From: an uncultured Akkermansia sp.
GTDB taxonomy: Bacteria > Verrucomicrobiota > Verrucomicrobiia > Verrucomicrobiales > Akkermansiaceae
Reading direction: 5' to 3'
Length of the DNA stretch: 62,941 bases
Assembly (NCBI GenBank): GCA_947624205.1
Contig: CANQJI010000003.1
Span: 1 to 62,941 of the forward strand
The notes beneath the pieces are model-generated. The model saw nothing but the letters and a program-made list of their open reading frames with translations, ran no database searches and was not told the origin of the DNA. The position numbers and the translations under genes were made by a program. This document shows positions 18,384-27,933 of this stretch, piece after piece (position 1 is the first letter of the stretch; each line of letters begins with the position of its first letter).

Positions 18384-19523
18384 TTGGTGGCTATTCATAC
18401 GATGGTGCGCAGTGGTCAACTACCAGCTAACGTTCAAGTGTGTCCGCCCAATGGTCAGGCTTGGATGTCTTTGCCTGCTATGGAGGAAGACTTTTTTTCG
18501 AAAGCAGTGAAATGGGTGAAGGATAAGGCTGTGAATGGTCTTTTTGTGAATTCCGAAATGCTTGAAGTGCGAGTTTCATTCTCGGGTAGGACACGCCGAC
18601 GCAGTTGTATTATGACCCAACTGTGTATTTTGGGGTTACTGATATTATCAATTTTGGCGATTGTACTCGTGGTCATGTTTGCGGAGGGGGGATATCATGA
18701 ACTCAGACATACGTTTGGTAGAGGATTGACAGCAATACTAGCCTACACGTTTGGACTTCTTTTATCATTGCCATTTATTGCATTTTCATGCTGGCTGATG
18801 CTTGTAAGTCTTGGAACGTTCGTGCGCCGTTTGCATGACATAGGACTCTCTGGGTGGTTCTGTCTTATTGGGTTGGTTTTTCCGGGTATATGGCCGATCA
18901 TCGTATATTGCATCGATAGCGTGCCTGGCGCTAACCAATGGGGAACGAATCCTAAGGGAATTGAGGGGGATGTGTATCCTAATCCGTACGACGGAACGGG
19001 TATGCCGGTAGCTCCTGTGATTCCTGCGCCTCCGTATCCGATCGCTGATCAGGAACGACCAGTGGCGCAAATACCCGTTCCCCCCGTTCCACAGCCATTT
19101 GCAGCTCCAGCAAATGCTCCCGTATGTCCACCATCGTCTACTCCTCCACAACAAGTTGGCGGGAGTCAAGCTCTGACAACTGGCTTAGCTCCTTCTGATG
19201 GAGCCGGGGTACCGGCGACTCAATCTCCCCTTTCAAATCAGGCTCAACCTTTCACCCCACAACATCAGGTTGTGCCGCCTCCACCTGTTGCGCTACAAGT
19301 CGGGGCTCCTCCGCCCTTTCCTGCCTGCCCGCCCTCACCGGCAGTAAGCGCGCCGGGTACGAAAACGATGTATTATGTTTTAATTGCCGGGACTAAACAA
19401 GGACCGTTCGAAGCCCAGAACATCGTGCAGATGCTTGCCAGTGGTCAGGTCACCGCTGATACCCCCGTGTGTGTGGAAGGTATGGAGCAATGGCTGCCTA
19501 TCCGACAAGTTCAGCTCGTGTAA
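18321..19523 (+). CDS. GYF_2 - DUF805 - Pro-rich linker - GYF_2 membrane protein
   Basis: N-terminal YYVNTGNGPAGPYTLVAIHTMVRSGQLPANVQVCPPNGQAWMSL; DUF805-like FVRRLHDIGLSGWFCLIGLVFPGIWPIIVYCIDSVPGANQWGTNPKG; C-terminal YYVLIAGTKQGPFEAQNIVQMLASGQVTADTPVCVEGMEQW. Confidence 0.8.
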   Translation: MPDSQQPYYVNTGNGPAGPYTLVAIHTMVRSGQLPANVQVCPPNGQAWMSLPAMEEDFFSKAVKWVKDKAVNGLFVNSEMLEVRVSFSGRTRRRSCIMTQLCILGLLILSILAIVLVVMFAEGGYHELRHTFGRGLTAILAYTFGLLLSLPFIAFSCWLMLVSLGTFVRRLHDIGLSGWFCLIGLVFPGIWPIIVYCIDSVPGANQWGTNPKGIEGDVYPNPYDGTGMPVAPVIPAPPYPIADQERPVAQIPVPPVPQPFAAPANAPVCPPSSTPPQQVGGSQALTTGLAPSDGAGVPATQSPLSNQAQPFTPQHQVVPPPPVALQVGAPPPFPACPPSPAVSAPGTKTMYYVLIAGTKQGPFEAQNIVQMLASGQVTADTPVCVEGMEQWLPIRQVQLV

Positions 19524-19640
19524 TCGTTCATAAAGCATCTGTGCAATAATTTTCATTAAACATCAACAATACCTCATTATGTCAGAGAGTCAGCAACTCT
19601 ACTATGTGAATACCGGCAATGGACCTGCCGGACCATACAC
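19440..19640 (+). repeat. Direct repeat copy B (GYF end + intergene + GYF start)
   Basis: Alignable with 18180-18383 across the stop codon, spacer and next start codon. Confidence 0.85.
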
Positions 19641-20964
19641 GTTAGACTCCATCCGCATGATGGTTCAAAATGGTCAGTTACCCGTCGACGTTCAGGTATG
19701 TCCGCCGGGAGGTCAATCCTGGATGCCACTTGCGAGCCTGCTGAATGAACCGCAGCCGGTTGCTCAGCCAGTTGTCCCCGAAGTGAACCCTCCCGCAGAG
19801 AATTCCGATTGTGTACAGCAGGGGAATGGAAATTCTCTCATCGAAAGAGGATTAAAGGTTAGGGATAAGGTTGTTGGAACTGTATCGAAAGTCAATTCAA
19901 TGGTTGTGGCAACTGCCGACCTGCATAAGTTGGAGGGATTTTCGTGGAAATCCTTTTTCGGTGGAGTATTCCGTAAACATCCCGATGAAGAGGTGTATGA
20001 AATTTTCCAATGCGGTACACCGACTTCGACGCCAACCATTGAGCAGATCTCTAACAAGTGGCCGACTCCCTGGCTTTTCTCGCGCTTTCTTTTCTTTGGG
20101 ATGGCGTTGTTCGGGACCTTTTGGTATCTTGTATTCAAGCAGGGTATGCCGACGTTAGCTCCGTTTTACTGCATTACGGCGGCTCTCTTCTTCCCACTAG
20201 CTCTCTATATACTTTTTTATGAATTGAACATCTGGCGTGATATTTCCATGTATAATGCTGTGCGGTGTTTGGTGGTGGGAGGTGTGCTTGCTCTTATCTT
20301 TACCGTTTTGAAAGGGAAGAATATAGATGGCGATAAGTGGTATCTTGAGGCGCCGGTGAAGGAGTATTGTAAGTTGCTTTCAGCGCTGTACATTGGATCC
20401 ATGTTTATCAAGATTCGCATGAATCGTATTCTTCCGGGAATGTTGATGGGGTGCGCTGTGGCTGCCGGTCTGGCTGTTATTGAAGGTGGCGGTGTTATGT
20501 TCGTCAGTCTGCTGAACGAAGATTTCGAGAGGATAGCGGCGAATGCGGAGGAGCAGTTTTTGGGGGTGATAGGCGCGTCTTTATACGAATTTTTGGAAGT
20601 GGTGTGGTGTATAATTATTGTCGGAGCTTTCTGCAAGGTTCAGGCTTTGAGGGAAAAAGAAGGCGGACAAAGTGCGGATAAGTGGAGCAAATCCACTATG
20701 TTCGACCGGCGGTTTATCGTTCTGGCTGCCGTGCCCTTGCTTATGCATTTTGCTATGACATTTTTAAAAGCACATGTAGCTGATAATACCGCATTTTACC
20801 TCACGCTATTAGGAGCATCGCTTCTTTTCGCCATCATATCGTGGCTGTTTGTTCTGCGTCTCATCCAGAATGGGATTGACCAAGTACGCGAGGAAAAGGA
20901 AGCGCTCCAAAATGCGGAACCTGAGCAAGCTTCGGCGGAGGCTATGCCGGAGGGGGCGTCGTGA
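19579..20964 (+). CDS. GYF_2 + PrsW-like polytopic membrane protein
   Basis: N-terminal GYF_2 module; TM region with EAPVKEYCKLLSAL and GCAVAAGLAVIEGGG resembling PrsW motifs. Confidence 0.6.
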   Translation: MSESQQLYYVNTGNGPAGPYTLDSIRMMVQNGQLPVDVQVCPPGGQSWMPLASLLNEPQPVAQPVVPEVNPPAENSDCVQQGNGNSLIERGLKVRDKVVGTVSKVNSMVVATADLHKLEGFSWKSFFGGVFRKHPDEEVYEIFQCGTPTSTPTIEQISNKWPTPWLFSRFLFFGMALFGTFWYLVFKQGMPTLAPFYCITAALFFPLALYILFYELNIWRDISMYNAVRCLVVGGVLALIFTVLKGKNIDGDKWYLEAPVKEYCKLLSALYIGSMFIKIRMNRILPGMLMGCAVAAGLAVIEGGGVMFVSLLNEDFERIAANAEEQFLGVIGASLYEFLEVVWCIIIVGAFCKVQALREKEGGQSADKWSKSTMFDRRFIVLAAVPLLMHFAMTFLKAHVADNTAFYLTLLGASLLFAIISWLFVLRLIQNGIDQVREEKEALQNAEPEQASAEAMPEGAS

Positions 20965-21117
20965 GCCAACAGAATGCCAAGAAGCACTGTGCGTGGTGTC
21001 TTTCTCTCTGCTGCTTATCGAAAAGAGTGCGGCGGCGGGTCGTATGGAAACCAATCCGGAACACTCACAACGTATACGGGAGCACAGAATGACAGGTAGT
21101 GCAACCTATTGGAGTTT

Positions 21118-21252
21118 ATGAAAACCTGCGTTCTAGCTTCACTTCGTGATTTTGTGGAATCGATGCATTCTTTATGGCCGGATGTGCCGACGTGGCTGAT
21201 CGCCGTCTGCGTGGTTGGGTTGGCGTATCTTTCACTGAAATTATTTAGGTAA
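21118..21252 (+). CDS. Possible 44-aa small membrane protein
   Basis: MKTCVLASLRDFVESMHSLWPDVPTWLIAVCVVGLAYLSLKLFR, single TM, co-directional with the GYF locus. Confidence 0.4.
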   Translation: MKTCVLASLRDFVESMHSLWPDVPTWLIAVCVVGLAYLSLKLFR

Positions 21253-21257
21253 CGAGC

Positions 21258-21449
21258 ATGGAGACGAACAGTCAGCGACAAGAACTCAGGGGTTGGTGGC
21301 AGCGGCGTGTGGAGAGGGTGAAGAATTATTTTTGTCCGCGGCGTATTGTGGATCCAATGCCGGGTCCGCCATGGGAGTTGCTGTTGCCTTTGCCGTTGCT
21401 TGCATGTGGACTGGCGGGTGAGGTGTGGCTCATTGTGGCAGTTAGGTGA
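21258..21449 (+). CDS. Possible small membrane protein
   Basis: METNSQRQELRGWWQRRVERVKNYFCPRRIVDPMPGPPWELLLPLPLLACGLAGEVWLIVAVR; basic then hydrophobic. Confidence 0.4.
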   Translation: METNSQRQELRGWWQRRVERVKNYFCPRRIVDPMPGPPWELLLPLPLLACGLAGEVWLIVAVR

Positions 21450-21667
21450 CCCCGCGCTTGATGAAGAGCAAGTTTCACGGCAGCAGGGAGTGAGCGTCTA
21501 AACTGAAATCATTTTATGAATTTGGAGGAAAATGTATCGCCCGGGTCACGGACGGTGACGTTGATATTAGCTTGTTTGTTGTTTTGCACGCGTTGAGGCT
21601 TTACACGGGGAAAAATCATTACAAGTATTTTGCAGATCCTGACAGGTGGAGGGCTCGTTATCTGCAG

Positions 21668-22016
21668 GGCAAACGCATTAGGAAATGCGTTTGCCTATGT
21701 ACGATTTACAACACGCACGACGACCCCAAGCAGCCGCAGGGCGGCTGTTCATTTACGATGGACGAGGTACGATTTGGATTATAGCGCGCGTTGCGCGGAG
21801 GGGTGTATGGACAAAGGCGCAGCCTTTGCCCCGACAGGGGCGAACCGGCAGGGTGGAGGCAGACGGGGTCTGCTTATGTGCGACGTACGATTTGAGGAGT
21901 TTGCGCGCTGTGCGGCGCGGGACGCTGGTTGTCATGATTTTTGATGCGTATAAACATGGATATCAATCAATAAGGGTATTTCCTCTGTTGATTGACTTCC
22001 CTCAAATGCGTTTACC
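21668..22016. repeat. Composite intergenic repeat, locus R7
   Basis: GGCAAACGCATTAGGAAATGCGTTTGCC (from 21668), CAAAGGCGCAGCCTTTG (21812-21828), CCCCGACAGGGG (21829-21840), GGCAGACGGGGTCTGC (21858-21873), TGATTGACTT..AATGCGTTTACC end. Confidence 0.88.
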
Positions 22017-23378
22017 CTGCAGGGTAAGCTCCTCTCCCGGCATGGGAACAGAAATGCGCGTGGATGGCATGGCATGGCCAAGCATCATGGACATCTGATT
22101 CCTCGCTTCGGGATCGCCGTGAACCAGCACAATATGGTGTGGGTTAAGGCGTCGGGCGTAGGAGATCAGTGCATCTCGGGAGGCGTGTCCGGAGAAATCA
22201 AAGGATTCTACACGGCAGTTGCGGGGGTAGGCTTGTCCGACATTCGGCTGAGGACCGAGGCGTATTTGTTCTCCCGGTTTAGCAGATTTTATCCTGGCTG
22301 CCGGGGAATCCGGGTCGCTGTAGCCGACGAACATAATGGCATGGTGGGGCTGCGGGAGAAGCTGGGCGGCAAGGGTGTTGGAAAGGGTGTGTGGACTCAT
22401 CATTCCGCTGGAGATGAGATAGATGTTGCCGGGAGAAACAGGGGGAAGCTCGCGGTTAGAAAATCCGCAAATTTCAACTTCATCGAAAAGGCGAAGACCC
22501 GGGTGCAGGCGCGGCGTGGACTCGGAGAGCCGATCGTAGAGTTGAGTTACCTTTGCCCCTAATCCGCCGAAGAAAATGGGCATGGATGGGATTTTACCCT
22601 TTTCTCGCAGGCGTCCCAGTTCGTAGAGAATTTCCTGACTCTTTCCCAAGGCAAATACGGGAATGAGGACGGCCCCACCTGATGTGAGGACCTCGCGGAT
22701 GCAGCGTCCGAGACGCGCCAATTCCCGCTGTCTCGTATAGCCTTCAATTCGCGGAGTAGCTCCATGTGTGCACTCCATGATCAGTACATCCACCCCTTTT
22801 TCCGGAAAGGAAGCGCCGGGGATAAGACTTTGATCGTCGAATTGTACGTCACCGGTATAGAAGATGCGCAGACCGTCTTGCATCTCCAGGAGAACTCCGC
22901 AGGAACCGAGGATATGACCGGCATCGTAGAGGGTGGACAGAACTTCGCCGTTCGCCGTAAGGAAAGGCTGTTCGTAAGCTCTCCTTTGCCACTGTTTTTC
23001 TGCGCGTTCCAGTTCGCCGTGGGTAAAGAATGGGTACTCTGCTACGCCATCAAACATGCGTTGAGCGCTCATCACATTGACTGAATTGTGCAGCATTGCT
23101 CCGCCAATCTCCGCCGTGGCATCGGTCATGTTCACCTCAGCGCCGGGGAAGAGATCTTGCAGCACGGGCAGTACGCCAATGTGATCCAGGTGTGCGTGGG
23201 TGATGAAGATGCTCTGGGGGAGGTGGGCGTCGAGCAGCTCAAGCTGAGGTTTGGCTTCGTTGCCTATCTTTTTGGGGTGCATACCGGCATCTAGCACGAG
23301 GTGCGTGCTCCCACTGCTGATGAGGTAGCAATTAGCGCCGATTTCTGCGGCACCGGTCAGGTTGGTAAAGGTGGTCAT
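22002..23378 (-). CDS. Metallo-beta-lactamase / beta-CASP RNase-like protein
   Basis: ITHAHLDHIG, YDAGHILGSCGVLLEM, YTGDVQFDDQSLI, DVLIMECTHG, DFSGHASRDAL; C-terminal GKRI* encoded by repeat R7. Confidence 0.85.
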   Translation of the reverse strand: MTTFTNLTGAAEIGANCYLISSGSTHLVLDAGMHPKKIGNEAKPQLELLDAHLPQSIFITHAHLDHIGVLPVLQDLFPGAEVNMTDATAEIGGAMLHNSVNVMSAQRMFDGVAEYPFFTHGELERAEKQWQRRAYEQPFLTANGEVLSTLYDAGHILGSCGVLLEMQDGLRIFYTGDVQFDDQSLIPGASFPEKGVDVLIMECTHGATPRIEGYTRQRELARLGRCIREVLTSGGAVLIPVFALGKSQEILYELGRLREKGKIPSMPIFFGGLGAKVTQLYDRLSESTPRLHPGLRLFDEVEICGFSNRELPPVSPGNIYLISSGMMSPHTLSNTLAAQLLPQPHHAIMFVGYSDPDSPAARIKSAKPGEQIRLGPQPNVGQAYPRNCRVESFDFSGHASRDALISYARRLNPHHIVLVHGDPEARNQMSMMLGHAMPSTRISVPMPGEELTLQGKRI

Positions 23379-24475
23379 GCTTCTTTTGTATTTGCCACAA
23401 TAGAGGCTATCGTGTGTGCGGCCTCCGGTTTAGCGAGGGAACGCATCGCTGTCTGCATAGTTTCGAGAGCTGACGAATTGAGCAGGGTGCGATTCAAGAA
23501 ATTCAGCGTCCGTTCCTGAGTGAGCTCCTCCTGCTGACAAAGCTCGCCTGCGCCGGCTTCTGCAACGATACGGGCGTTGTAGTACTGATGATTATCCACG
23601 GCGTAGGGGTAGGGAACCAGCAGACAGGCTTTGCCGAGCACGGAAAGCTCGGTGAGGGTGGATGCTCCACTGCGCGCTACCACTGCATCAGCGGCGGCAT
23701 ATGCTGTTGGCATTTCAGCGCAAAAGCCCATCACCTTCACGTTTCTCACATCGACCGCCAACTCCTCTACGCGCGAGCGGTCAGCTTCTCCCGCGATGAT
23801 GAGAAATTGTATTTGCGGCGCCGCCTTAGCTGCTTCCACCATCGTGGTATTCAATTGGCGGGCTCCCTGCGAACCTCCTGTGACAAGGAGGAGAGGCTTA
23901 TCGACCGGCAGAGCGAGCTGCTTGCGCGCTTCTTCCTTTGTAGGAGCCTCGAGTAGTTCTCTCCGCACCGGCGTGCCCACCGTCCGGCACGGGCACCCAG
24001 GGAGGCGACTTGCCGCCTCTTTCATTCCCAACAGAACGAGCGTGCAGAAACGCGCCGTGAGACGATTGGCGCGGCCCGGGATGGCATTGGAATCGTGGAC
24101 ATACGTACGGCGGCGCAGGAGGAAGCCTGCCAGCACAGGTGCAAGCGAGGTGAAGCCCCCCATGCCCAATACGGCATCTGCTCTCTCACGCCATACGAGG
24201 GAAAGACTGCTGAGCAAAGTGCAGATGAAACGCCAGAGAAAGATGATCATGCGCGGGGACCAGGTGGATGGTTTGGCAATGGCGGGGACAGCGCGAAATT
24301 CGAGATCCGGGTACTTGCCAGAGCCGGCGGAGTCCACTTGTTTACGGGAGATGAGCAATAGCGGGCGATGACCGAGAGAGCGCAACTCCTGAGCGATGGC
24401 AATGCCGGGGAACAAATGACCGCCGGTGCCACCGCAGGCAATAATGATGCGCCGGGATTTTGTGGAATCAGGCAT
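23375..24475 (-). CDS. murG: UDP-N-acetylglucosamine transferase MurG
   Basis: IIIACGGTGGHLFPGIAIAQEL, VLGMGGFTSLAP, HDSNAIPGRANRL, LLVTGGSQGARQLN, RSGASTLTELSVLGKACLLVPYPYAVDNHQYYNA. Confidence 0.95.
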   Translation of the reverse strand: MPDSTKSRRIIIACGGTGGHLFPGIAIAQELRSLGHRPLLLISRKQVDSAGSGKYPDLEFRAVPAIAKPSTWSPRMIIFLWRFICTLLSSLSLVWRERADAVLGMGGFTSLAPVLAGFLLRRRTYVHDSNAIPGRANRLTARFCTLVLLGMKEAASRLPGCPCRTVGTPVRRELLEAPTKEEARKQLALPVDKPLLLVTGGSQGARQLNTTMVEAAKAAPQIQFLIIAGEADRSRVEELAVDVRNVKVMGFCAEMPTAYAAADAVVARSGASTLTELSVLGKACLLVPYPYAVDNHQYYNARIVAEAGAGELCQQEELTQERTLNFLNRTLLNSSALETMQTAMRSLAKPEAAHTIASIVANTKEA

Positions 24476-24488
24476 GAGAGAGGAAGAG

Positions 24489-25634
24489 TCAGGAGGAAGA
24501 ATCGCGGGAAATGCCCCTCGGCCAGTAGATATGCTTCACAGATGGCGTATGACGCTGGATGCTTGTGAGCAGGCCAATGGAGAGAATGGTGAAGACGAGG
24601 CTGGTGCCACCGTAGCTAATGAAAGGCAGGGGAAGACCGGAATTCGGCAGCAGGGAGGTGACTACGGCCATGTTGAGTACGGCCGGCCAGAAAATTGTGC
24701 AGACAAGACCTGTAGCAAGGAGACGTCCGAAGGTATCTTGAGTTTGCAGAGCCAACATGATACCAAGGATGGTAAGAGTCGTGAAGAGCAACAGCACGCT
24801 GAGAGTTCCGACAAGCCCCCACTCTTCCCCAATCTCGGCAAAGATGAAATCCGTGTGAGCAAAGGGGAGATTGCCGAATTTTTCGATACCGTCGCCGAGT
24901 CCGACGCCGGTGACGCCTCCTCGTGCAAAAGCGAGAATAGAAATCCACTGTTGACGCCCAACGCCCTGACTGAAGGCTTGGGGGTCGAACCAGGCATAGA
25001 TGCGTTCGAGACGGTTCTCGTTGGCTGTTGCCATATCCAGCATAAGCACCATTCCCACGAGCAAGGCAGTGAAGAGGAGCCAGTGACGGACGCCTGCTAC
25101 GTACATGACGCAAGCGCCGGAGACGGCGAGCGCTGCGGCAGTTCCCATATCTTTTTCTGCAAGGATAAGAACGAGAGGGATGCCGAAGAGAATGGCTCCG
25201 GGAAAGATAAAACCACGCCAGAACGTACCGGGCATCTCACGGTGGGTTGTGTACCAATCCGCCAGGGTGAGCATCATGCAGATCTTGGCGACCTCACTGG
25301 GTTGGAAAGTCATGAAACCAAGGTTGAGCCATCGCTTTTCTCCATTGATCTCCATGCCGATATGAGGCACATAGCAGAGGACGAGCAGAATTACACAGAT
25401 GACCCAGAACACGCACACCCACCGCCGTAGGCGCTGGTAATTCAGGGCGCTTACGGCCAGAGCGCCTACAAGGCCCAAAAAGCCGAAAAGGCATTGCTTG
25501 ATAAGAAATTGTGCCGGATTATCCCCCTGCGGAACGTAGGCGCTCAGACCTGTACTTGCGACCATCATGATACCCAGCACGAGCAGCACGATGAAGCTCA
25601 GCCAGATGCAGAGGATGCTCAGCCGCGGAGACAT
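24489..25634 (-). CDS. ftsW: FtsW/RodA/SpoVE-family SEDS protein, FtsW by context
   Basis: Polytopic; LNYQRLRRWV, GEKRWLNLGFMTFQPSEVAKICMML, LILAEKDMGTAAAL, GVGRQQWISILAFARGGVTGVGLGDGIEKFGNLPFAHTDFIFAEIGEEWGLVG. Confidence 0.93.
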   Translation of the reverse strand: MSPRLSILCIWLSFIVLLVLGIMMVASTGLSAYVPQGDNPAQFLIKQCLFGFLGLVGALAVSALNYQRLRRWVCVFWVICVILLVLCYVPHIGMEINGEKRWLNLGFMTFQPSEVAKICMMLTLADWYTTHREMPGTFWRGFIFPGAILFGIPLVLILAEKDMGTAAALAVSGACVMYVAGVRHWLLFTALLVGMVLMLDMATANENRLERIYAWFDPQAFSQGVGRQQWISILAFARGGVTGVGLGDGIEKFGNLPFAHTDFIFAEIGEEWGLVGTLSVLLLFTTLTILGIMLALQTQDTFGRLLATGLVCTIFWPAVLNMAVVTSLLPNSGLPLPFISYGGTSLVFTILSIGLLTSIQRHTPSVKHIYWPRGISRDSSS

Positions 25635-25667
25635 GGGAGAGGGGGAAGACGCTATATTGTCGGCAGA

Positions 25668-26570
25668 TCAGCGCAGTTTCAGTTGCATCCCGGGCTGAAT
25701 GAGGTTGGCATTCTTGATGCCGTTGATTCGGAGAATTTCTTTGAGCGGTACTTTCGTTTTATGAGCGATCCCCGAGAGGGTTTCCCCGCGTTGCACGGTG
25801 TAGACAGCAGCGCCGGAGGAACGCGATGCGGAAACGGCCGGTGAGGTTGTGGCGGAGGAATTCGCTTGTGGCGTTGGACGCGTGGCAGGTTGCTTTGGCG
25901 AGGTGTTGGAGGCGACAGGAACCACGAGAACGCTTCCCTGGATTGGGGCAGCCGCAGGTGCTCCCGGATTTGCTGCCTGTAGTGCTGCGGCGCTTACACC
26001 GTACTGCTGAGCAATGCCTTGCCAGGTGTCGCCACGGTCCACGCGATGCCGCACTGCTGCGGCCGTGGAGGCATCAACCACGGTGGGATCATTTTCCACT
26101 TCCTCTGCAGCATCATCCGGGGTAGCAGAAGAAGTAATGTGATTCTGTCTCGCGGCATTCGTAGCGCCGGCTTGGGTTGGTGCAGAAGTAGTGGTAGCCA
26201 ACGGGGCACGAGGAGTGGCTGTTTGTGCCACCGGGAGTGAAGGGAGGGCTGAGGGCTTGGCAGTCACGGCCGTCGCCGGTGGTGGCAACACAGTGGCATT
26301 TTGAGAGGAGGACGGCGGTGCAGTTGTACCTGCGTGCGAAGAATGACCGGCGCCTCCTCGCGCAATATGCCCACGTAGCAGGACACCCCCGATGATGATG
26401 AGGTGCAACATGAGTAGTCCGCCGATGATTCGGACGATGGTGACGCTGCTGGTGCGATCTTCTACGAGTCCCGTATCACTGGGATAGCGTTTGAAGAGGG
26501 AGCGAAGGAAGTGCCGTTTTGGTTTTACCCGGTCAAGGGAGGAGTTGCGGAAGTTATCGTTGTTTCTCAT
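25668..26570 (-). CDS. Single-TM LysM protein (two LysM motifs) with low-complexity Ala/Thr/Pro linker
   Basis: HRVDRGDTWQGIAQQYGVSAAALQAANPG and YTVQRGETLSGIAHKTKVPLKEILRINGIKNANLIQPGMQLKL; N-proximal TM. Confidence 0.85.
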   Translation of the reverse strand: MRNNDNFRNSSLDRVKPKRHFLRSLFKRYPSDTGLVEDRTSSVTIVRIIGGLLMLHLIIIGGVLLRGHIARGGAGHSSHAGTTAPPSSSQNATVLPPPATAVTAKPSALPSLPVAQTATPRAPLATTTSAPTQAGATNAARQNHITSSATPDDAAEEVENDPTVVDASTAAAVRHRVDRGDTWQGIAQQYGVSAAALQAANPGAPAAAPIQGSVLVVPVASNTSPKQPATRPTPQANSSATTSPAVSASRSSGAAVYTVQRGETLSGIAHKTKVPLKEILRINGIKNANLIQPGMQLKLR

Positions 26571-26601
26571 AGTTGTTGGGAGGGTGGTATGGGGTGTTTT
26601 G

Positions 26602-27924
26602 TTAATTGTTGTTTGGTGAGATGGTAAGATTTTTTACGGCATCGCAAAAGCACTGTCCGCGCTCAGCGTAGCTTGTAAATTGATCGAAGGAAGAGGTACC
26701 CGGAGAAAAGAGAACTACATCGCCGGTGCGCGTGTGTTCTGCCGCCGCATTCACGGCTTGTGGCACAGTTTCCACACGCAGGGTCGGGAATTCGCCCTTG
26801 AAAGTGCGTTCCAACTGCTCTGCGATCTGACCGAAGACTACGCAGAGGCGCACTCTGCCACGCATCAAAGAGAGGAGAGGGGTGTAATCAAGACCTTTAT
26901 CCTTGCCGCCGATGATCAGGATGACCGGACGCGTCTGTGAGCGGATGGCAGCCTCGGTTGAGTGCAAATTCGTACTCTTGGAATCATTCAGCCAGAGCAC
27001 GCCTCCTTTCTCTGCCACGAATTCACAGCGGTGGTGCGGCGGTTCGAAATCCAACAGGGATGGCACAATTTGCTCATCGCTTAACCCCACGGCACGGCAG
27101 GCGAGGATAGCAGCCATGGCATTTTCTGCATTGTGTGCCTGTTGCAGGGCGGAGCCATTCAAATCTGCCACGACATTGGCAAGTTGCATGATGCAGTTGT
27201 CCTCAAAGCGAAGGACGCCACTTCCTTTGAAGGCAGAGAATTCCACCACGCGTGGTTTGATGGCCGGCAGGCGCTCGCCTACGCGAATGATGGCAAGCTG
27301 ATCCCTTGTCATGTTTTCGAAGATGCGAAGTTTGGCACGGTAATAGTCTTCTACAGTCTTGTAACGATCCATATGGTCGGGAGCGAAATTTAACCACACG
27401 GCGACTTCCGGCTTGAAACTCGCAATGGTTTCCAGTTGGAAAGAGGAAATTTCCAGCACCGCAAACTCCGGTTGGGGGTCTGCCTGCGCTACTTCGCTGA
27501 AGGGATAACCATAGTTGCCACAGGCTTTGGCGGTTTTCCCGGCAGAGATGAGTATGTGTTCAATGAGGGAGGTTGTAGTGGTCTTTCCGTTGGTGCCGGT
27601 GATGGCGATGACGCGCCCGTGGAAATAGCGAAAAGCGAGTTCTACTTCACCGATGATTGGAGCACCGGCGCATGTGAAAGCCAGAGACCACGGTGTATTC
27701 GCCTCAATGCCCGGAGAGATCACGACGAGATCCGCTGCAAAATTCCGTGCCTCTTTCTCGCCTGCACCCGGTACGAAATTCAGCGTACTCTCCGGGCAGA
27801 CGGCATCGGGGTCGGAATCAAAAATGCATACATGAGCGGCTCCATTGGCCGCAGCGAGACGTGCGGCTGCGATCCCACTGCGTCCGCATCCAAGCACCGC
27901 CACTTTTTTATGAAGTAAATTCAT
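26602..27924 (-). CDS. murD: UDP-N-acetylmuramoylalanine-D-glutamate ligase MurD
   Basis: KVAVLGCGRSGIAAARLAAANG, AITGTNGKTTTTSLIEHIL, LNDSKSTNLHSTEAAI, LFSPGTSSFDQFTSYAERGQCF. Confidence 0.95.
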   Translation of the reverse strand: MNLLHKKVAVLGCGRSGIAAARLAAANGAAHVCIFDSDPDAVCPESTLNFVPGAGEKEARNFAADLVVISPGIEANTPWSLAFTCAGAPIIGEVELAFRYFHGRVIAITGTNGKTTTTSLIEHILISAGKTAKACGNYGYPFSEVAQADPQPEFAVLEISSFQLETIASFKPEVAVWLNFAPDHMDRYKTVEDYYRAKLRIFENMTRDQLAIIRVGERLPAIKPRVVEFSAFKGSGVLRFEDNCIMQLANVVADLNGSALQQAHNAENAMAAILACRAVGLSDEQIVPSLLDFEPPHHRCEFVAEKGGVLWLNDSKSTNLHSTEAAIRSQTRPVILIIGGKDKGLDYTPLLSLMRGRVRLCVVFGQIAEQLERTFKGEFPTLRVETVPQAVNAAAEHTRTGDVVLFSPGTSSFDQFTSYAERGQCFCDAVKNLTISPNNN

Positions 27925-27933
27925 GAGTGAAGA

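Noticed and set aside
24426-25430. 334-aa plus-strand ORF opposite ftsW/murG
   Set aside because: Antisense to well-supported murG and ftsW; hydrophilic shadow frame.
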